Assembly: GCA_030220185.1 (NCBI GenBank)
Contig: JASPKZ010008350.1
Span: 697,001-761,000, forward strand
Length of the DNA stretch: 64,000 nucleotides
Direction of reading: 5' to 3'
Origin: Diploptera punctata
Taxonomy: Eukaryota; Arthropoda; Insecta; Blattodea; Blaberidae
Part shown: positions 32,075-42,054 of the stretch, in pieces
How positions within the stretch are numbered: the stretch's first letter is position 1
How the letters are laid out: every line of letters begins with the position of its first letter
Position numbers and translations under genes: made by a program
Notes under the pieces: model-generated
Told to the model about the DNA's origin: nothing
Databases searched by the model: none
The model's input: the letters and a program-made list of their open reading frames with translations, nothing else

Positions 32075-32131
32075 CTGGTCAACATGATTTTTGTCTCATG
32101 AGTATCAATAGTTGTACTTCATGCAGTTTTT

Positions 32132-32177
<46 letters not shown>

Positions 32178-32706
32178 CTTTATTTATTCTGGCAGAGTTA
32201 AGGTCATAAGGCCTTCTCTTCCACTCAACTATCATATTTTATCATGTTTTCAAATATGTATTCGGAATTTCTCCATCACCCACAGTTTTTTTATTTCAAT
32301 TTCAATTAATGGATTTAAATAATTATTTTTTAATACACATTTTTCGTCCATTTTTCCATTGTAAAATAAAACCAAATGAGCTAACTCAGGAGATTTCAAC
32401 TATGGAAAAGAGATATCAAGGCAAATGGAATCCTAATATGCTGGCCGATTATTCTTGGACCATCAAGAGGGATGCTCCACAGGCCAAATATAGTAGAAAA
32501 TCGTCATTTCTTACTTTCTAGGCGAGTCCGAATGTTCGAATATTGTGTAGTTACGAATGTAAAAAATATTAAAGTGTTTGAAATTATAAAAATCTGTCTC
32601 TCGGAGACTTTACGTGATGGAGAAAAACCGATATCATATTTGAATTCAAGAGAAAAAATACTATCAGAATCACATATTTTTCTTTCTGAGACAAAAAAAA
32701 AGTTTC
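32075..32706 (+). mobile_element. MEK repeat, copy 2
   Basis: The plus-strand frame 32309-32521 ends with EISTMEKRYQGKWNPNMLA, then DYSWTIKRDAPQAKYSRKSS and FLTF stop. I do not recognise a named domain. From memory, similar MEKRYQGKW-ML-ADYCW tails recur in dispersed arthropod sequences of unknown function. The copy matches 22930-23453 end to end apart from the inserted retroposon at 32135-32242. No upstream coding region is intact, so it is a 3' fragment. Confidence 0.8.
32135..32242 (-). mobile_element. Short retroposon 3' end inserted in MEK repeat copy 2
   Basis: An AAT array (about 14 units) followed by TTTATTTATTCTGGCAGAG, TAAGGTCATAAGGCC and TTCTCTTCCACTCAACTA. This is the reverse of the element at 2629-2732. 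TTTTAT is duplicated at the edges (32129-32134 and 32237-32242), and the 23.4-kb MEK copy shows the uninterrupted site. Confidence 0.85.
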
Positions 32707-33169
32707 TATTTTGTTTCTCAGTGTAATCAGTTCTTAACCTATGTTTAAAAAATCGCCTCTTCTTAAAAGACATAAAAATCTACATTTAGTAGATCCATTT
32801 AAAATTCATATTGGATAGATTTCCCCTAGCAAAAGTATACGTAAGTAGGATCCTAAAACAAATATTTCGCCCCACTAGATTGAGCATGAATGATATTTTG
32901 CTATGAGAACTCCATAATTTACATCGTTGTCTTAAGTTGTCAAGGTTATTAAATATAGGAGACTGAATGAGAGGTCATGTAGCTCGAAGTAGGGAGACAT
33001 GAATGTGGTTTCAATGTTATTTTTATTTGAAAATACTGTTAGGGAGGCCCATACGTAGGTAAAGGTAAAGTGATCCCACCACACATAATCTACTACTTCT
33101 AGATAACACTGGTCGAATAGGTTTTCTTCACAAGAAATCTGATTAGGGAATCTAGTGCATTTTTGCATA
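32707..33169. other. No recognised gene
   Basis: Spacer between two MEK repeats; may hold unaligned parts of either repeat. Confidence 0.4.
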
Positions 33170-33745
33170 CTGAATTCAGATATGTAGTCAGAATTTTTCC
33201 ATCAGGCACAGTTTATTTGTAACAGCTACTTTTTTAAATATGATTTAGCAATCTTTTTGACCTATCATAGGAACCTTTACGTAGCGATTTTATTCAAGCT
33301 GTATTTAAGGGCTGTTTCTGATGAGCACGGTGAGCGTTTTCATCAGCAAATTTCTACAATGGAAAAGAGGAACCAAAGCAAGTGGAGTTCTAATATGCTG
33401 GCTGACTACTGTTGGACCAAGAAGAGATATGTTCCAGATGCAAAATATGCCCGAAAATTACTATCTACCACTTTCTAGGTACGTCATAATGCGAATAAAT
33501 CTTTGCCTAATTCCTAAAGATAATTTACCAAATAAAATATAAATTAATTCCTTATATACTAATTTAATCATTATTACTTAGAGTTAGATGGATTATATTA
33601 AAAATTATAAAAATTATAAAAAATGTAAATGAATATCATAGAAAACTCTTGCCTGATAGAAAAAAACTGAAATGATTTTTAAATTCTGAATGAAAAATAC
33701 TTCTAAATCTCATTTTTATTCTTGTGAAAGAAAAAAAAAATCATT
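33170..33745 (+). mobile_element. MEK repeat, copy 3 (diverged)
   Basis: The frame 33257-33478 ends AVSDEHGERFHQQISTMEKR, then NQSKWSSNMLADYCWTKKR and YVPDAKYARKLLSTTF stop. It aligns without frameshift to copy 2 across about 50 codons, and the stop codon is at the same place. This copy retains more of the upstream block (SDEHGERFHQ). Its 3' flank (AAACTGAAATGATTTTTAAA, TCTTGTGAAAGAAAAAAAAA) also parallels copies 1 and 2. Confidence 0.78.
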
Positions 33746-33761
33746 TTTGTCGACCTGTGTT

Positions 33762-33995
33762 ATCGGCACATAATGTCAGCCCGGTTGTCAACCCTGTCTC
33801 ACGGCCACCTTTATCCCTAGACAAGTATCCGTTACTCATTTACTTTAGAGGCTGAGTCGATCCCAGATCATAGTGCCGCCAGAAGTTTTAAGCCAGTTTA
33901 TAAATCCTGATCCCATCGGGACTCGAATTCCGGACCTTCAGGCTTGTAGCATAATACCTTAGTGAACTACGCTACGCCGTGCTCCCTAATACATA
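33762..33995 (-). mobile_element. SINE-2, full length, minus strand
   Basis: Reversed body (GTCTCACGGCCACC, AGGCTGAGTCGATCCCAGAT, GTGCCGCCAGAAG), then the reversed tRNA-like head with box B CGGGACTCGAATTCC and box A ACCTTAGTGAACTACG. It gives a second head for the family. Confidence 0.85.
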
Positions 33996-34535
33996 GGTGA
34001 AATGATAAATAATAATCGAAGAATCTTAGGGAACTGTGTATAGGTGACATGAATGGAATAATCTAGCTAAGGATTAAAGGTATGGGTCTCTTAAGCCACA
34101 TGTTTACCGTAAACTTACAATGTTCCTCTAATTGCAATCTTCAATTAACAATAGGGCCTATTATATTTTAAGCAACTGCACAACGGTTTCGATGACTATA
34201 TTGTCAAAACGACAATAATTAAATCAATTTTAAAAAACTGGAAAATTCTTGTTTCATATAATTTGGTAACAAGGAGGACGGTTGGATACTAATAAGCAGA
34301 ATCTTCGAAAAAATATAATTACTGTATCATACAGTGTTCTCATGATACTAGGATAACTCAAAGTAACCCCCTAAACAGACTATGAAGGCGCAAGGAAATG
34401 CAAACGCAAAGATTGCATGAATCGCAAACAAAATCACGGGGAACAGGTAAGGCAGAATTTACCGTGGGAGTTTACAGGATGATAATTGAGTCCCAGCAGC
34501 TGCATGGACACGAATAACAGAAAACAATTCTGCAC
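33996..34535. other. No recognised gene
   Basis: No supportable feature. Confidence 0.5.
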
Positions 34536-34602
34536 CCTTCCTCAGTTGGGGATCGAATCAAGACATTTCAAATCGTAGTCAGAGGTACTTGCCCATATGG
34601 AC
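34536..34602 (-). mobile_element. Possible tRNA-like SINE head relic
   Basis: GTTGGGGATCGAATCAAGAC is the reverse of a box B (TTCGATCCCC). A box-A-like AAGTACCTCTG lies at the proper side. The fold is poor; low confidence. Confidence 0.35.
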
Positions 34603-34714
34603 GTGAAAGGTAGAATAAAGTTAATATTCAATAGCCCCTTAATTTCAGAATTTAGTTGTTTCATATACCTCGCAATGGGGTTACAAAAGGGGATCAAAGA
34701 AACGCATACTCAAG

Positions 34715-35135
34715 TTTCTTCTTCTTCTTCTTCTGCTTTTTCTTCTTCGTCACGGTTTAGACTTTTTACTAGCCTGTTCAGGCTCCAAATTACTGCTGTT
34801 TCCATCTTTTCTTTGGTCTTACCAAACTTCCTCTTCCTCGTAGTGAATAATTGTATGCTGCTTTTAGTATTCTGTTCTCAGCCATCCTTGCTAAGTGTTC
34901 TTTCCTGTTTGCTCTGTATTTCACTATCGTTGTATCTAATTCCTCTACTTTTAGTTGTCTTATTTCTGTATTGTGTTTTTGTCTGTTCTTTGATATCCTG
35001 CTATTGGTCTGAGGAATTTCATTTCAGCAGCTTGTATTATGGCATATTTTCGTGCTGTCACTGTCCATGTTTCGGATTCATAAGTAATAATAGGAACTAT
35101 CATCGTCTTGTATAATTCAAGTTTTTTACGCACTG
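34715..35135 (-). mobile_element. LINE-B 3' end
   Basis: Minus strand: YESETWTVTARKYAIIQAAE, MKFLRPIAGYQRTDKNT, then HLARMAENRILKAAYNY, LRGRGSLVRPKKRWKQQ and a CGAAGAAGAAAAAG tail ending in (AGA)n. One frameshift breaks it. The plus-strand frame 34597-35115 over the same region is a shadow. Confidence 0.88.
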
Positions 35136-35261
35136 AACAAAAAAAAGTTGAATGTCAAATCCGTAATTGCATCTATTATTTAGGAATAATAATAATAACA
35201 ATAATAGACTAATAATAATAATTATAATAATACAGGCCTAAACAATAATATATAAACTGTG
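35136..35261. repeat. AAT-rich simple repeat
   Basis: Interrupted AAT repeat at about 35184-35232. Confidence 0.75.
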
Positions 35262-35548
35262 GCACGAGAGCACCGGAGAGCCAAGGCCGTCAGAATTGGT
35301 TTTGTAGTTGTGTTATTGCAAATAGATGACACTGCAGGGAGTCAATCCCTCAACCTTAATTAAAACGAATTTTGATATTTCTGGCATAAGTAGCTACTCA
35401 AATAGCATCGCGAAATTGAGTGTACCCTGTTTCAGAGTGAAATAAAATATATATATATATATATATATATGGTACAGCCGGGAATTGAACTCGGGACTGC
35501 AGGGATACTAGTTAGACAACTTAATCGTTACCTCGCAGAGGCGGCCAT
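35262..35548 (-). mobile_element. SINE-5 copy 2 with internal TA repeat
   Basis: CTGTGGCACGAGAG, GGAGTCAATCCCTCAACC, ATTGAGTGTACCCTG and a reversed tRNA-like head (box B GGGAATTGAACTCGG near 35479) align with the 12.1-kb copy. A TA repeat (35447-35471) has expanded between body and head. Confidence 0.78.
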
Positions 35549-37074
35549 TATTCAGGGATTTACTATTTTTGTATTTTTCTTGTTTGTTAATGTAGACATA
35601 GCACACCAGATAATTCAAGTTATTGGAAAAATATTATTCATAATATTATCAACCTTTCTTCAAATTCATGGTTTAAGTTAATACAATGAAATGAGTAAGG
35701 ACTTAGATGACAGATCGAAGCTTTAACACCTGGCACATATTTTCCAAGGATTAAATTGTCTAGTGTGATATATAGGTTTCCAGTTAAGTTTTTGATTGAA
35801 GCAAAGGAGGTTATCAAACCAATAGTAATCCAACTCATACATTCCGAGGATTAACTTCAGATTCTTTATCTAACTACGTTTTATATACAATAATCTCGCC
35901 ATGGATTCCGGTTATAGCGAAATTATTTACATAATACTACATCGATCTTCACTTACTTCCTATTGCCTCTCAGTAAGCTTATGCTTACTTTTATACTCTA
36001 TATTCATTATGGCGTTTCAAGCAGGTCTCTCTGCTAATCCTTATACACAAAACTGAGCGCCAGTTTGTTTGTCTGATTGTCCATCATGGACTCGAAAACT
36101 ATTATACCACCAAAGTTAACTCCGCACGGGCGGAGGGGAAAAGTTTTAGCGCTAGTGTCGTCGAACTACTGACTCTACGGAAGGGATGTAGGAGAAGAAT
36201 GTACATCCGATCACGTACTGAAATGGTTCAACTTTAACTGTGTGCGGAGAATCCCTAAACACGTGTGAAAGAACTTAATATGGTTGCCAAATTAGTAATT
36301 TAAGCACGGAACGCTCAAGCGGCCGGATCATTTAAAATCACAATTTCTTCGTTACCAGCCTCACAATAAATCACAAGTGGCAGCATTAAATGAGAAGGAA
36401 CAGCGCATCCCTACACGTAACCCCAATAGTAACAGGGTTGTTAAATTTAATTTTGCCAATGACCGCATAGAAATCCATAGTATTTGTCAGCTCTCTACCT
36501 GTCAGACAAAGAACACATACAGAGGACAGGAAGTGGCAACATAGTAAGGAAGAGAAAGAGAAAGACAGCATGTTAGTTAACATATTTTCCGCCTGCGCAG
36601 ATTACTTGGTGGAGTAATACTTTATCGATTTGAATGGAGTATTCAACATCATTTAGACAATTTTTCTGGGATAATTAACGTATATAACATTACCGTACGT
36701 ACTATATGACCGGAGCTAAATAAAGTGCATCGGTGCACTAAAAAAAATCCTTTTTAGACGCTTAAATGACTTACGCTGCCTAAATCTAACAAATGCACCA
36801 AATTAATGTACACAGAATTGAATACATCAAAAAAATCTGCAATAAATTCGGCGACAGCATATGTCTATCTTTTACGGATAACTCACAATAACCACTTTTA
36901 TCTTTCAGCTCATTGGTATCAAGAAGATCCCGGGCAACGCCAGGTAATCAGCATGGGGAATCTAAAAATAATTACGATATAAATTTATAATTATTTTTCT
37001 TTTTTACTTATTCAACTAAACTTAAAAACACATTTAATTTATTTAGGCATAGCAGCACATGTCGGGTATTAACT
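35549..37074. other. No recognised gene
   Basis: Unassigned sequence. CCCGGGCAACGCCAGGTAAT near 36930 resembles, from memory, a short hairpin common to many animal retroposon or Helitron-type ends, but no element boundaries are visible. Minus frame 36386-36583 has no recognisable domain. Confidence 0.45.
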
Positions 37075-37447
37075 AGTCTATCTATCTATAATGGCGTAGC
37101 CCATTGTTGAGCCATAGCCACTCCTTTATAAGGAGTTACTAGATCAAGTAAATTTTTAATTACCTTATTTGCTCGTAGATGTCATGGATGGCATGCGGTT
37201 AACACATCGACCCAATGAGACATCTAACAGGCAACTAAGGTATTATTAGGCCGTTGCTGTCAGTAAATTTTGCTTAGCTGCCTGTTTATTCAGGCTTAAG
37301 GATATTTTACGAGCCTGTAAATATTCACACTCGGGACCTACGGCGTATAAAGTCCCTCCCAGAGGACTTGCTCATTATATTTTTCTATCCTAAAAGAAAT
37401 CCACTGATCGCGGCCGGGTTTGAAGGTATTAGCGAGAGCTAAATAAA
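37075..37447 (-). mobile_element. SINE-4, uninterrupted copy
   Basis: From the left: (TCTA)n tail, AATGGCGTAG, CTCCTTATAAGGAGTTACTA, GATGTCATGGATGGCATGCG, CCCAATGAGACATCTAAC, then ACTCGGGACC and the reversed head (CGCGGCCGGGTTTGAAGG). About 370 bp. It shows that the 4.5-kb copy carries an extra 225 bp. Confidence 0.82.
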
Positions 37448-38195
37448 AAATAGATAAACGTAACAAACTTTTAGCTAACATCCCTGAAAACCTCTGAAAG
37501 TATCTCGAGACCGTTTGTTTGCATTCTTCGGAATGTCACAGAATCTTATCGACAAACTTTTAGGAACGATACGTCATACGGAGGATTGTTTCCGATCTCT
37601 GGTAATGAAATGATATAGCTTGACAGCGAATAAAATGCAGTCGTGCTGCGCATGCGCTAGAATTCTCTGAGTAATGTTCCTCTTCCAGTCACGTTGTGCT
37701 GAGATTATCCCATGATCACATTACTTAGTTGTAAGCTTGGGAAACGTTCAATTGAATCATCTTGTTATTGATTATTAATACGTAGCATTGTTTTGGTGGT
37801 GATGCCAGCTCCAATTTAAGTGATATGCATATTGACGCTGATTGGTTGAAAAAGAGATTTAGAGTGGAACGCCGGTGTGGGTAGTGAGAATCAAGGCAAG
37901 AATGTAATTAGCACTGCATTTTGTTCGTTGCCAAGCTATAGCATGACTATGATGTCATCATGATGTTTTTAGGTCAGACTTTGAAAGGATAATTAGTTTC
38001 CAGAGTGCCTGTGTAAACTATTGTTGCTGAGATACGTAAGAAAATTAGATCTTATTGGAAAGAATATATTACAGCTCTTTCAATATAAACTCCAGTTATT
38101 ATGCTATATGAGAAATGTGCGAGGAGGAAGTTTGTGGTATAGAAAAAGAGGTTTAGTTCAGTATTAAATAAAACATGAAAATACGGCAAGGAATT
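37448..38195. other. No recognised gene
   Basis: No clear repeat or gene, though part could be decayed mariner 5' sequence. Confidence 0.4.
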
Positions 38196-38204
38196 AATTC
38201 CAAA

Positions 38205-38430
38205 GTGCAAGAAACAGGCAATCATGCGACCCGTGACAAGCCGAAGTTCGGAGATGGTAAAGAAGGTTAGGGCACTGGTCACTAGTAACTCAGCCACACG
38301 AAGAACTATCGCAAATGGATTAGGGATATCATTAAACATTGTGAACAGTATCATCAATCGGGATTGGGGGAATGAAAAGTCATAAGAGCACAGTTTGCAA
38401 GTTGTTGCCTCGTCATCTTGCAGAACGTCA
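38205..38430 (+). pseudogene. Mariner-like transposase fragment (HTH region)
   Basis: From 38223 the plus strand reads MRPVTSRSSEMVKKVRALVT, then ATRRTIANGLGISLNIVNS and IINRDWG. After one frameshift it reads STVCKLLPRHLAERQ. This matches the second helix-turn-helix and linker of mariner transposases (the LGIS-V-I-L motif, then the K-VP-L-EQ segment) by family knowledge. No catalytic DDE region is seen. It is split at 38430 by a LINE-A insertion. Confidence 0.72.
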
Positions 38431-38431
38431 C

Positions 38432-38470
<39 letters not shown>

Positions 38471-38731
38471 CACAAATTAACTCACTGGCTCTAAGGAACC
38501 TGTAGGTTCATGGCCGCGCGGACATAAGCTCTCCATATATCCCTATCCTGAGCTAATGTTTTCAAACCATCCCCTTATAATCTACTTCCCTTAAATCATG
38601 AATAATGTTATTCTCCCACCTCATGCTTTGCCTACCAACTGGACATTTTCCCTCTGCTTTTCCTACAATGCACCTATTTCGTCACCCATACGTGCCACGT
38701 GTCCTGCCCATCGAAATGTATGAGATTTTAT
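38431..38731 (-). mobile_element. LINE-A inserted in the mariner relic, with 10-bp target duplication
   Basis: It begins with (CTAA)n, about eight units (the LINE-A tetranucleotide tail), then the reversed MNLRVR end and RP-rich segment up to TCGAAATGTATGAGATTTTA. CAGAACGTCA lies at both edges (38421-38430 and 38732-38741). Confidence 0.9.
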
Positions 38732-38830
38732 CAGAACGTCAAACATAAAGCAGAATATTGTATGAAAATTACCCGGCAGGTGAAAGATGGGAATTAGTGA
38801 TGACTTTGTTTAGGACGTAGCATACGTGTT
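38732..38830 (+). pseudogene. Mariner-like fragment, continuation
   Basis: After the LINE-A insertion the sequence continues (AAACATAAAGCAGAATATTG). Broken frames give residues of the ER-LL-NY type expected after the HTH of mariner. No further motif is legible. Confidence 0.4.
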
Positions 38831-38958
38831 CCTAATTGACGTCATCATATCCCGTGCAGTTTACTACCGTCCAACAGCTAAAAAAAAAAGAATCCAAATA
38901 TGGTATAAGAAATCCAAACTGAAGTTCTAACCCCCAATTTACGACACTGAGATTCCTG
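38831..38958. other. No recognised feature
   Basis: Spacer. Confidence 0.4.
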
Positions 38959-39035
38959 ATCAGTATGGTGCAGAGGAAATAATGTGTCTGTACATCAGGA
39001 TAAGACTAAGTCATTCCTGGGTTCGATCCTCAGAT
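38959..39035 (+). mobile_element. tRNA-like SINE head relic
   Basis: Box-A-like TGGTGCAGAGGAAATAA and a good box B GGGTTCGATCC at about 39019. The flanking body is not shared with another copy here. Confidence 0.45.
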
Positions 39036-39589
39036 TTTTAAACAGAATGGAGCAGCATGCAGGAATACATGCTCTTTCCTTCAGCCACATTTCTGTCAGG
39101 TCGCCTAATGCTCCTCCCTTGAACTTTGGTGACTTTTTGTTTTTTTCGTATATACTGTAGGGATATACATATTATTCTGCTCGACGGGGAGAAACAAAAA
39201 TATTCCATACGTTTATCTGTAGAGCGAAGTCAATCTACTTGGGCCAATACTTAAAACAAATAAGAAACTAATTTGGTTTTAATATTTCCTAGGTTTATTC
39301 CACATCATTACATTATCAGCCAGATAATGAAAAAAATGTGTTTTCCTAATCTTCTATTTTTAGATGAATATTTCCGTCGATTTTCAAGGATATTTTTGTA
39401 GGCCTACGTATTAAGCCGATTAATAAGTTGGATTTTCAGATATACTTATTTATTCTCATAGTATCAAAATTATTAACGTGGATTATGTAGCCCTATAGGC
39501 CTATAACTTATACTGTACTTGAAATGTGCAGTAGATGAAATGTTCATAATTGCGTTAGTTTGAAATACAGTGAGCTATAATGTTAATAA
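39036..39589. other. No recognised gene
   Basis: TAGGCCTA at 39399-39406 and 39496-39503. Confidence 0.5.
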
Positions 39590-39591
39590 CT

Positions 39592-39765
39592 ATCCTTCGT
39601 CGTGGCGTAGTCGGTAGAGTCCCTACCATCCATTCCGGCGACCCGGGTTCGATTCCTGGCGGGGTAGGGGATTTTAAATCTCCACCTTGGGTCTAGGTGT
39701 GTATGTCCTGCCCTTTTGTATATGTCAATGCTCAACTGAGTGCACATTTCCTATAAAAAATAATG
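39592..39765 (+). mobile_element. Single-copy tRNA-headed SINE
   Basis: The head (CGTCGTGGCGTAGTCGGTAG box A region, CCCGGGTTCGATTCCTGG box B) is followed by a short body (GGGTCTAGGTGTGTATGTCC). No second copy in this window. Confidence 0.7.
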
Positions 39766-39842
39766 TTAACATCTGAAAGGGGATAAAAAAATATATTTCT
39801 TACGATCACCATAGTTAAAAATGTCACAAACATTCAAAATAA

Positions 39843-40330
39843 TTAAAAATAAATAATAGTTCTAAAAAACTAAAACAGCACGCTTTATTAGAAAACCGAG
39901 CTCAAAAATGAAAAATAATTTTAATTTCCAACACGCCTGGGATAAATTTAAAGTGGTAAAAAAAAATCATCTCCAACACATACAGAATAAAACTAGAATT
40001 ATCAACAAAAAGAAAATAATTTTACCATCAAAAGCGTGGGGTGCTCTATATCAATTAATATATTTGATAATAAACAGATATTGGTAAAAGTAAAGTCTCT
40101 AAGAAGAACATGTAAAAATCATAAAAAGCACCCCACGCTTTTGATGGTAAAATTATTTTCTTTTTGTTGATAATTCTAGTTTTATTCTATATGTGTTGGA
40201 GATGATTTTTTGTTGACCACTTTAAATTTATCCCAAGCGTGTTGGAAATTAAAATTATTTTTCATTTTTGAGTTCGATTTTCTAATAAAGCGTGCTGTTT
40301 TAGTTTTTTAAAACTATTATTTATTTTTAT
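39843..40330. repeat. Large foldback with about 200-bp arms
   Basis: The arms 39843-40045 and 40128-40330 are inverted copies with only a few differences by eye; the loop is 82 bp. The inner boundary is GCGTGGGGTGCT / AGCACCCCACGC. A transcript across it would fold into a long, near-perfect hairpin. No coding capacity. No target duplication or second copy in the window. Confidence 0.92.
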
Positions 40331-40438
40331 TTTTTTAGTTTTAATATTTTACAGAATAAGATAAGAATGTAAATATATTTAAATTCCATACTATTGTAGT
40401 ATGAGCTAAAAGTATTACTCTTCTAAAAAAAAATCCTC

Positions 40439-40515
40439 CCCAGCCGGATTTCAACCAGCGACCTATGGATTACTGAAATTACATACCACTAGTTCACCGC
40501 TCTACCAACTGAGCT
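40439..40515 (-). mobile_element. tRNA-like SINE head
   Basis: On the minus strand GAGCTCAGTTGGTAGAGCGG is a good box A/D-arm, and CGCTGGTTGAAATCCGGC is an altered T-arm (box B GGTTGAAATCC). It sits just left of the 165-bp tandem array. Confidence 0.6.
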
Positions 40516-40569
40516 CTTACAACGATTGACTATAAAGTCGACAAGTCCGTAACCTATTATGCCAGTTTT

Positions 40570-41236
40570 AATTTTTTTGATTTTCTGATGATTCTGGCCA
40601 GGAATTTAGAAATAAAATATGAAATTATTATAGTGTCACGGGCCCTTTACAAGTATACAAAGTTTCAAGTCGATCCAATGTCTCTAAGTGGGTGAAAATC
40701 GTGTTCAAAGATTCCGTTACATAAATACAAACACACTTTTTTTTATTTTCTGATGATTCTGGCCAGGATTTTAGAAAATAAATATGAAATTATTGTATTG
40801 TCACGGGTTCTTTACAAGCATACAAAGTTTCAAGTCAATCCAATGTCTCTAAGTGGGTGAAAATCGTGTTCGAAAATTACGTTACATAAATACAAAGACA
40901 CTTCTTTTGATTTTCTGATGCTTCTGGCCAGGATTTTAGAAAACGAATATGAAATTATTATATTGTCACGGGTCCTTTACAAGTATACAAAGTTTGAAGT
41001 CTATCCTATGTTTCTAAGTGGATGAAAATCGTGTTAAAAAATTCCGTTACATAAATACAAATACACTTTTTTTGATTTTCTGATGATTCTGGCCAGGATT
41101 TTAGAAAATAAATATGAAATTATTGTATTGTCACGGGTTCTTTACAAGTATACACAATTCCAAGTCGATCCAATTATTTTAAGTGGGTGAAAAACGCGTT
41201 GAAAGATTCAGTTACATAGATAGATAGATAGATACA
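40570..41236 (+). repeat. 165-bp tandem array, four units, ending in a GATA tail
   Basis: The word TTTTCTGATG recurs ending at 40590, 40755, 40920 and 41085, exactly 165 bp apart. Each unit has GGCCAGG, TGTCACGGG, TTTACAAG and GTTACATA blocks. The array finishes in CATAGATAGATAGATAGATA, suggesting the 3' end of a retroposon. Confidence 0.92.
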
Positions 41237-41366
41237 GGTGAAGCTAATATAAAGCGTGTAAAAAACATGAGCTTCAATTACCTTCTTTGATATCCAGTAT
41301 TGCACGCTAAATAGTTAAACTCACTCAATCATAAGGATCTTGTGCGGTAAAGTAACAAACTAAATA
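41237..41366. other. No recognised feature
   Basis: Spacer. Confidence 0.4.
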
Positions 41367-41914
41367 TAGTAAAACCTGTCTTAGCCGGAACCTTTATAAG
41401 AAGGAAACCTGTCGAGACGAAAAAAAATCTCCAGAACGGTATGATTTTATATGTAAAATCATCCTGTTTAAGCCGGCAACCTTCATAAAGCGGAAACGGA
41501 ATGGTTTTCAAAGTATCAATAGTTAATTTTTACCTCAGTAAGACGGAAAATTATTCTGAAGCACGTTCTAATTGCAGTATTAATGACCACACGTTAAAAT
41601 TCTGCATATGGCGTTTTCTGCATTATATCGTTTTACCTTCTTGTGTTGCCATTGTATTGCGGAGGATACCCATGCTTATGTGTGACAGCGAGGAATCCCT
41701 CGCTTTTAATTGCCTGCTTACATTACCTGCGAGGGAGCTGGGAAACTCTTCAGTCTTCCTGTAGTTGAGTTTCTTTTCGATTTTGTGTAATAAAGTTGTT
41801 TTCTATTGCCGTGCAAACTGAGCTGTGTTACATACACTATTTTGTCTATATTTCAGTCAATACGTTATGTCTTTAAAGTGTACATGTAAAACCCTTACAC
41901 TGCGTGAGAATAAC
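41367..41914 (+). mobile_element. Pogo/Tigger-like DNA transposon relic, copy 1 (one end lost)
   Basis: It starts TAGTAAAACCTGTCTTAGCC (a CAGTAAAACC-type terminal repeat with C to T at the first base) next to TA. It runs parallel to the reverse complement of 46288-46932 up to AAACCCTTACACTGCGTGAG and then diverges. The frame 41501-41764 plus shows no DDE motif. Confidence 0.78.
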
Positions 41915-42054
41915 TTGTATGCTGGCAAATAGAGTTCACTGATTTCCACGTGGTTAGTTTCACAAAATTACACTTCTGCAGTTCAATTTTTAGTTTTAAT
42001 TTCTCCGAATTCGTACTTTAAAATACTTTGGACGTATTTATGTTTTTAAATCGG
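41915..42054. other. No recognised feature
   Basis: Spacer. Confidence 0.4.

Noticed and set aside
34597..35115. 172-codon plus-strand frame with membrane-like segments
   Set aside because: It is the antisense of a LINE-B C-terminus; its hydrophobic look comes from reversed AGA/AAA codons.
36915..36950. Retroposon or Helitron end at CCCGGGCAACGCCAGG
   Set aside because: A familiar motif but no boundaries, tail or second copy in the window.
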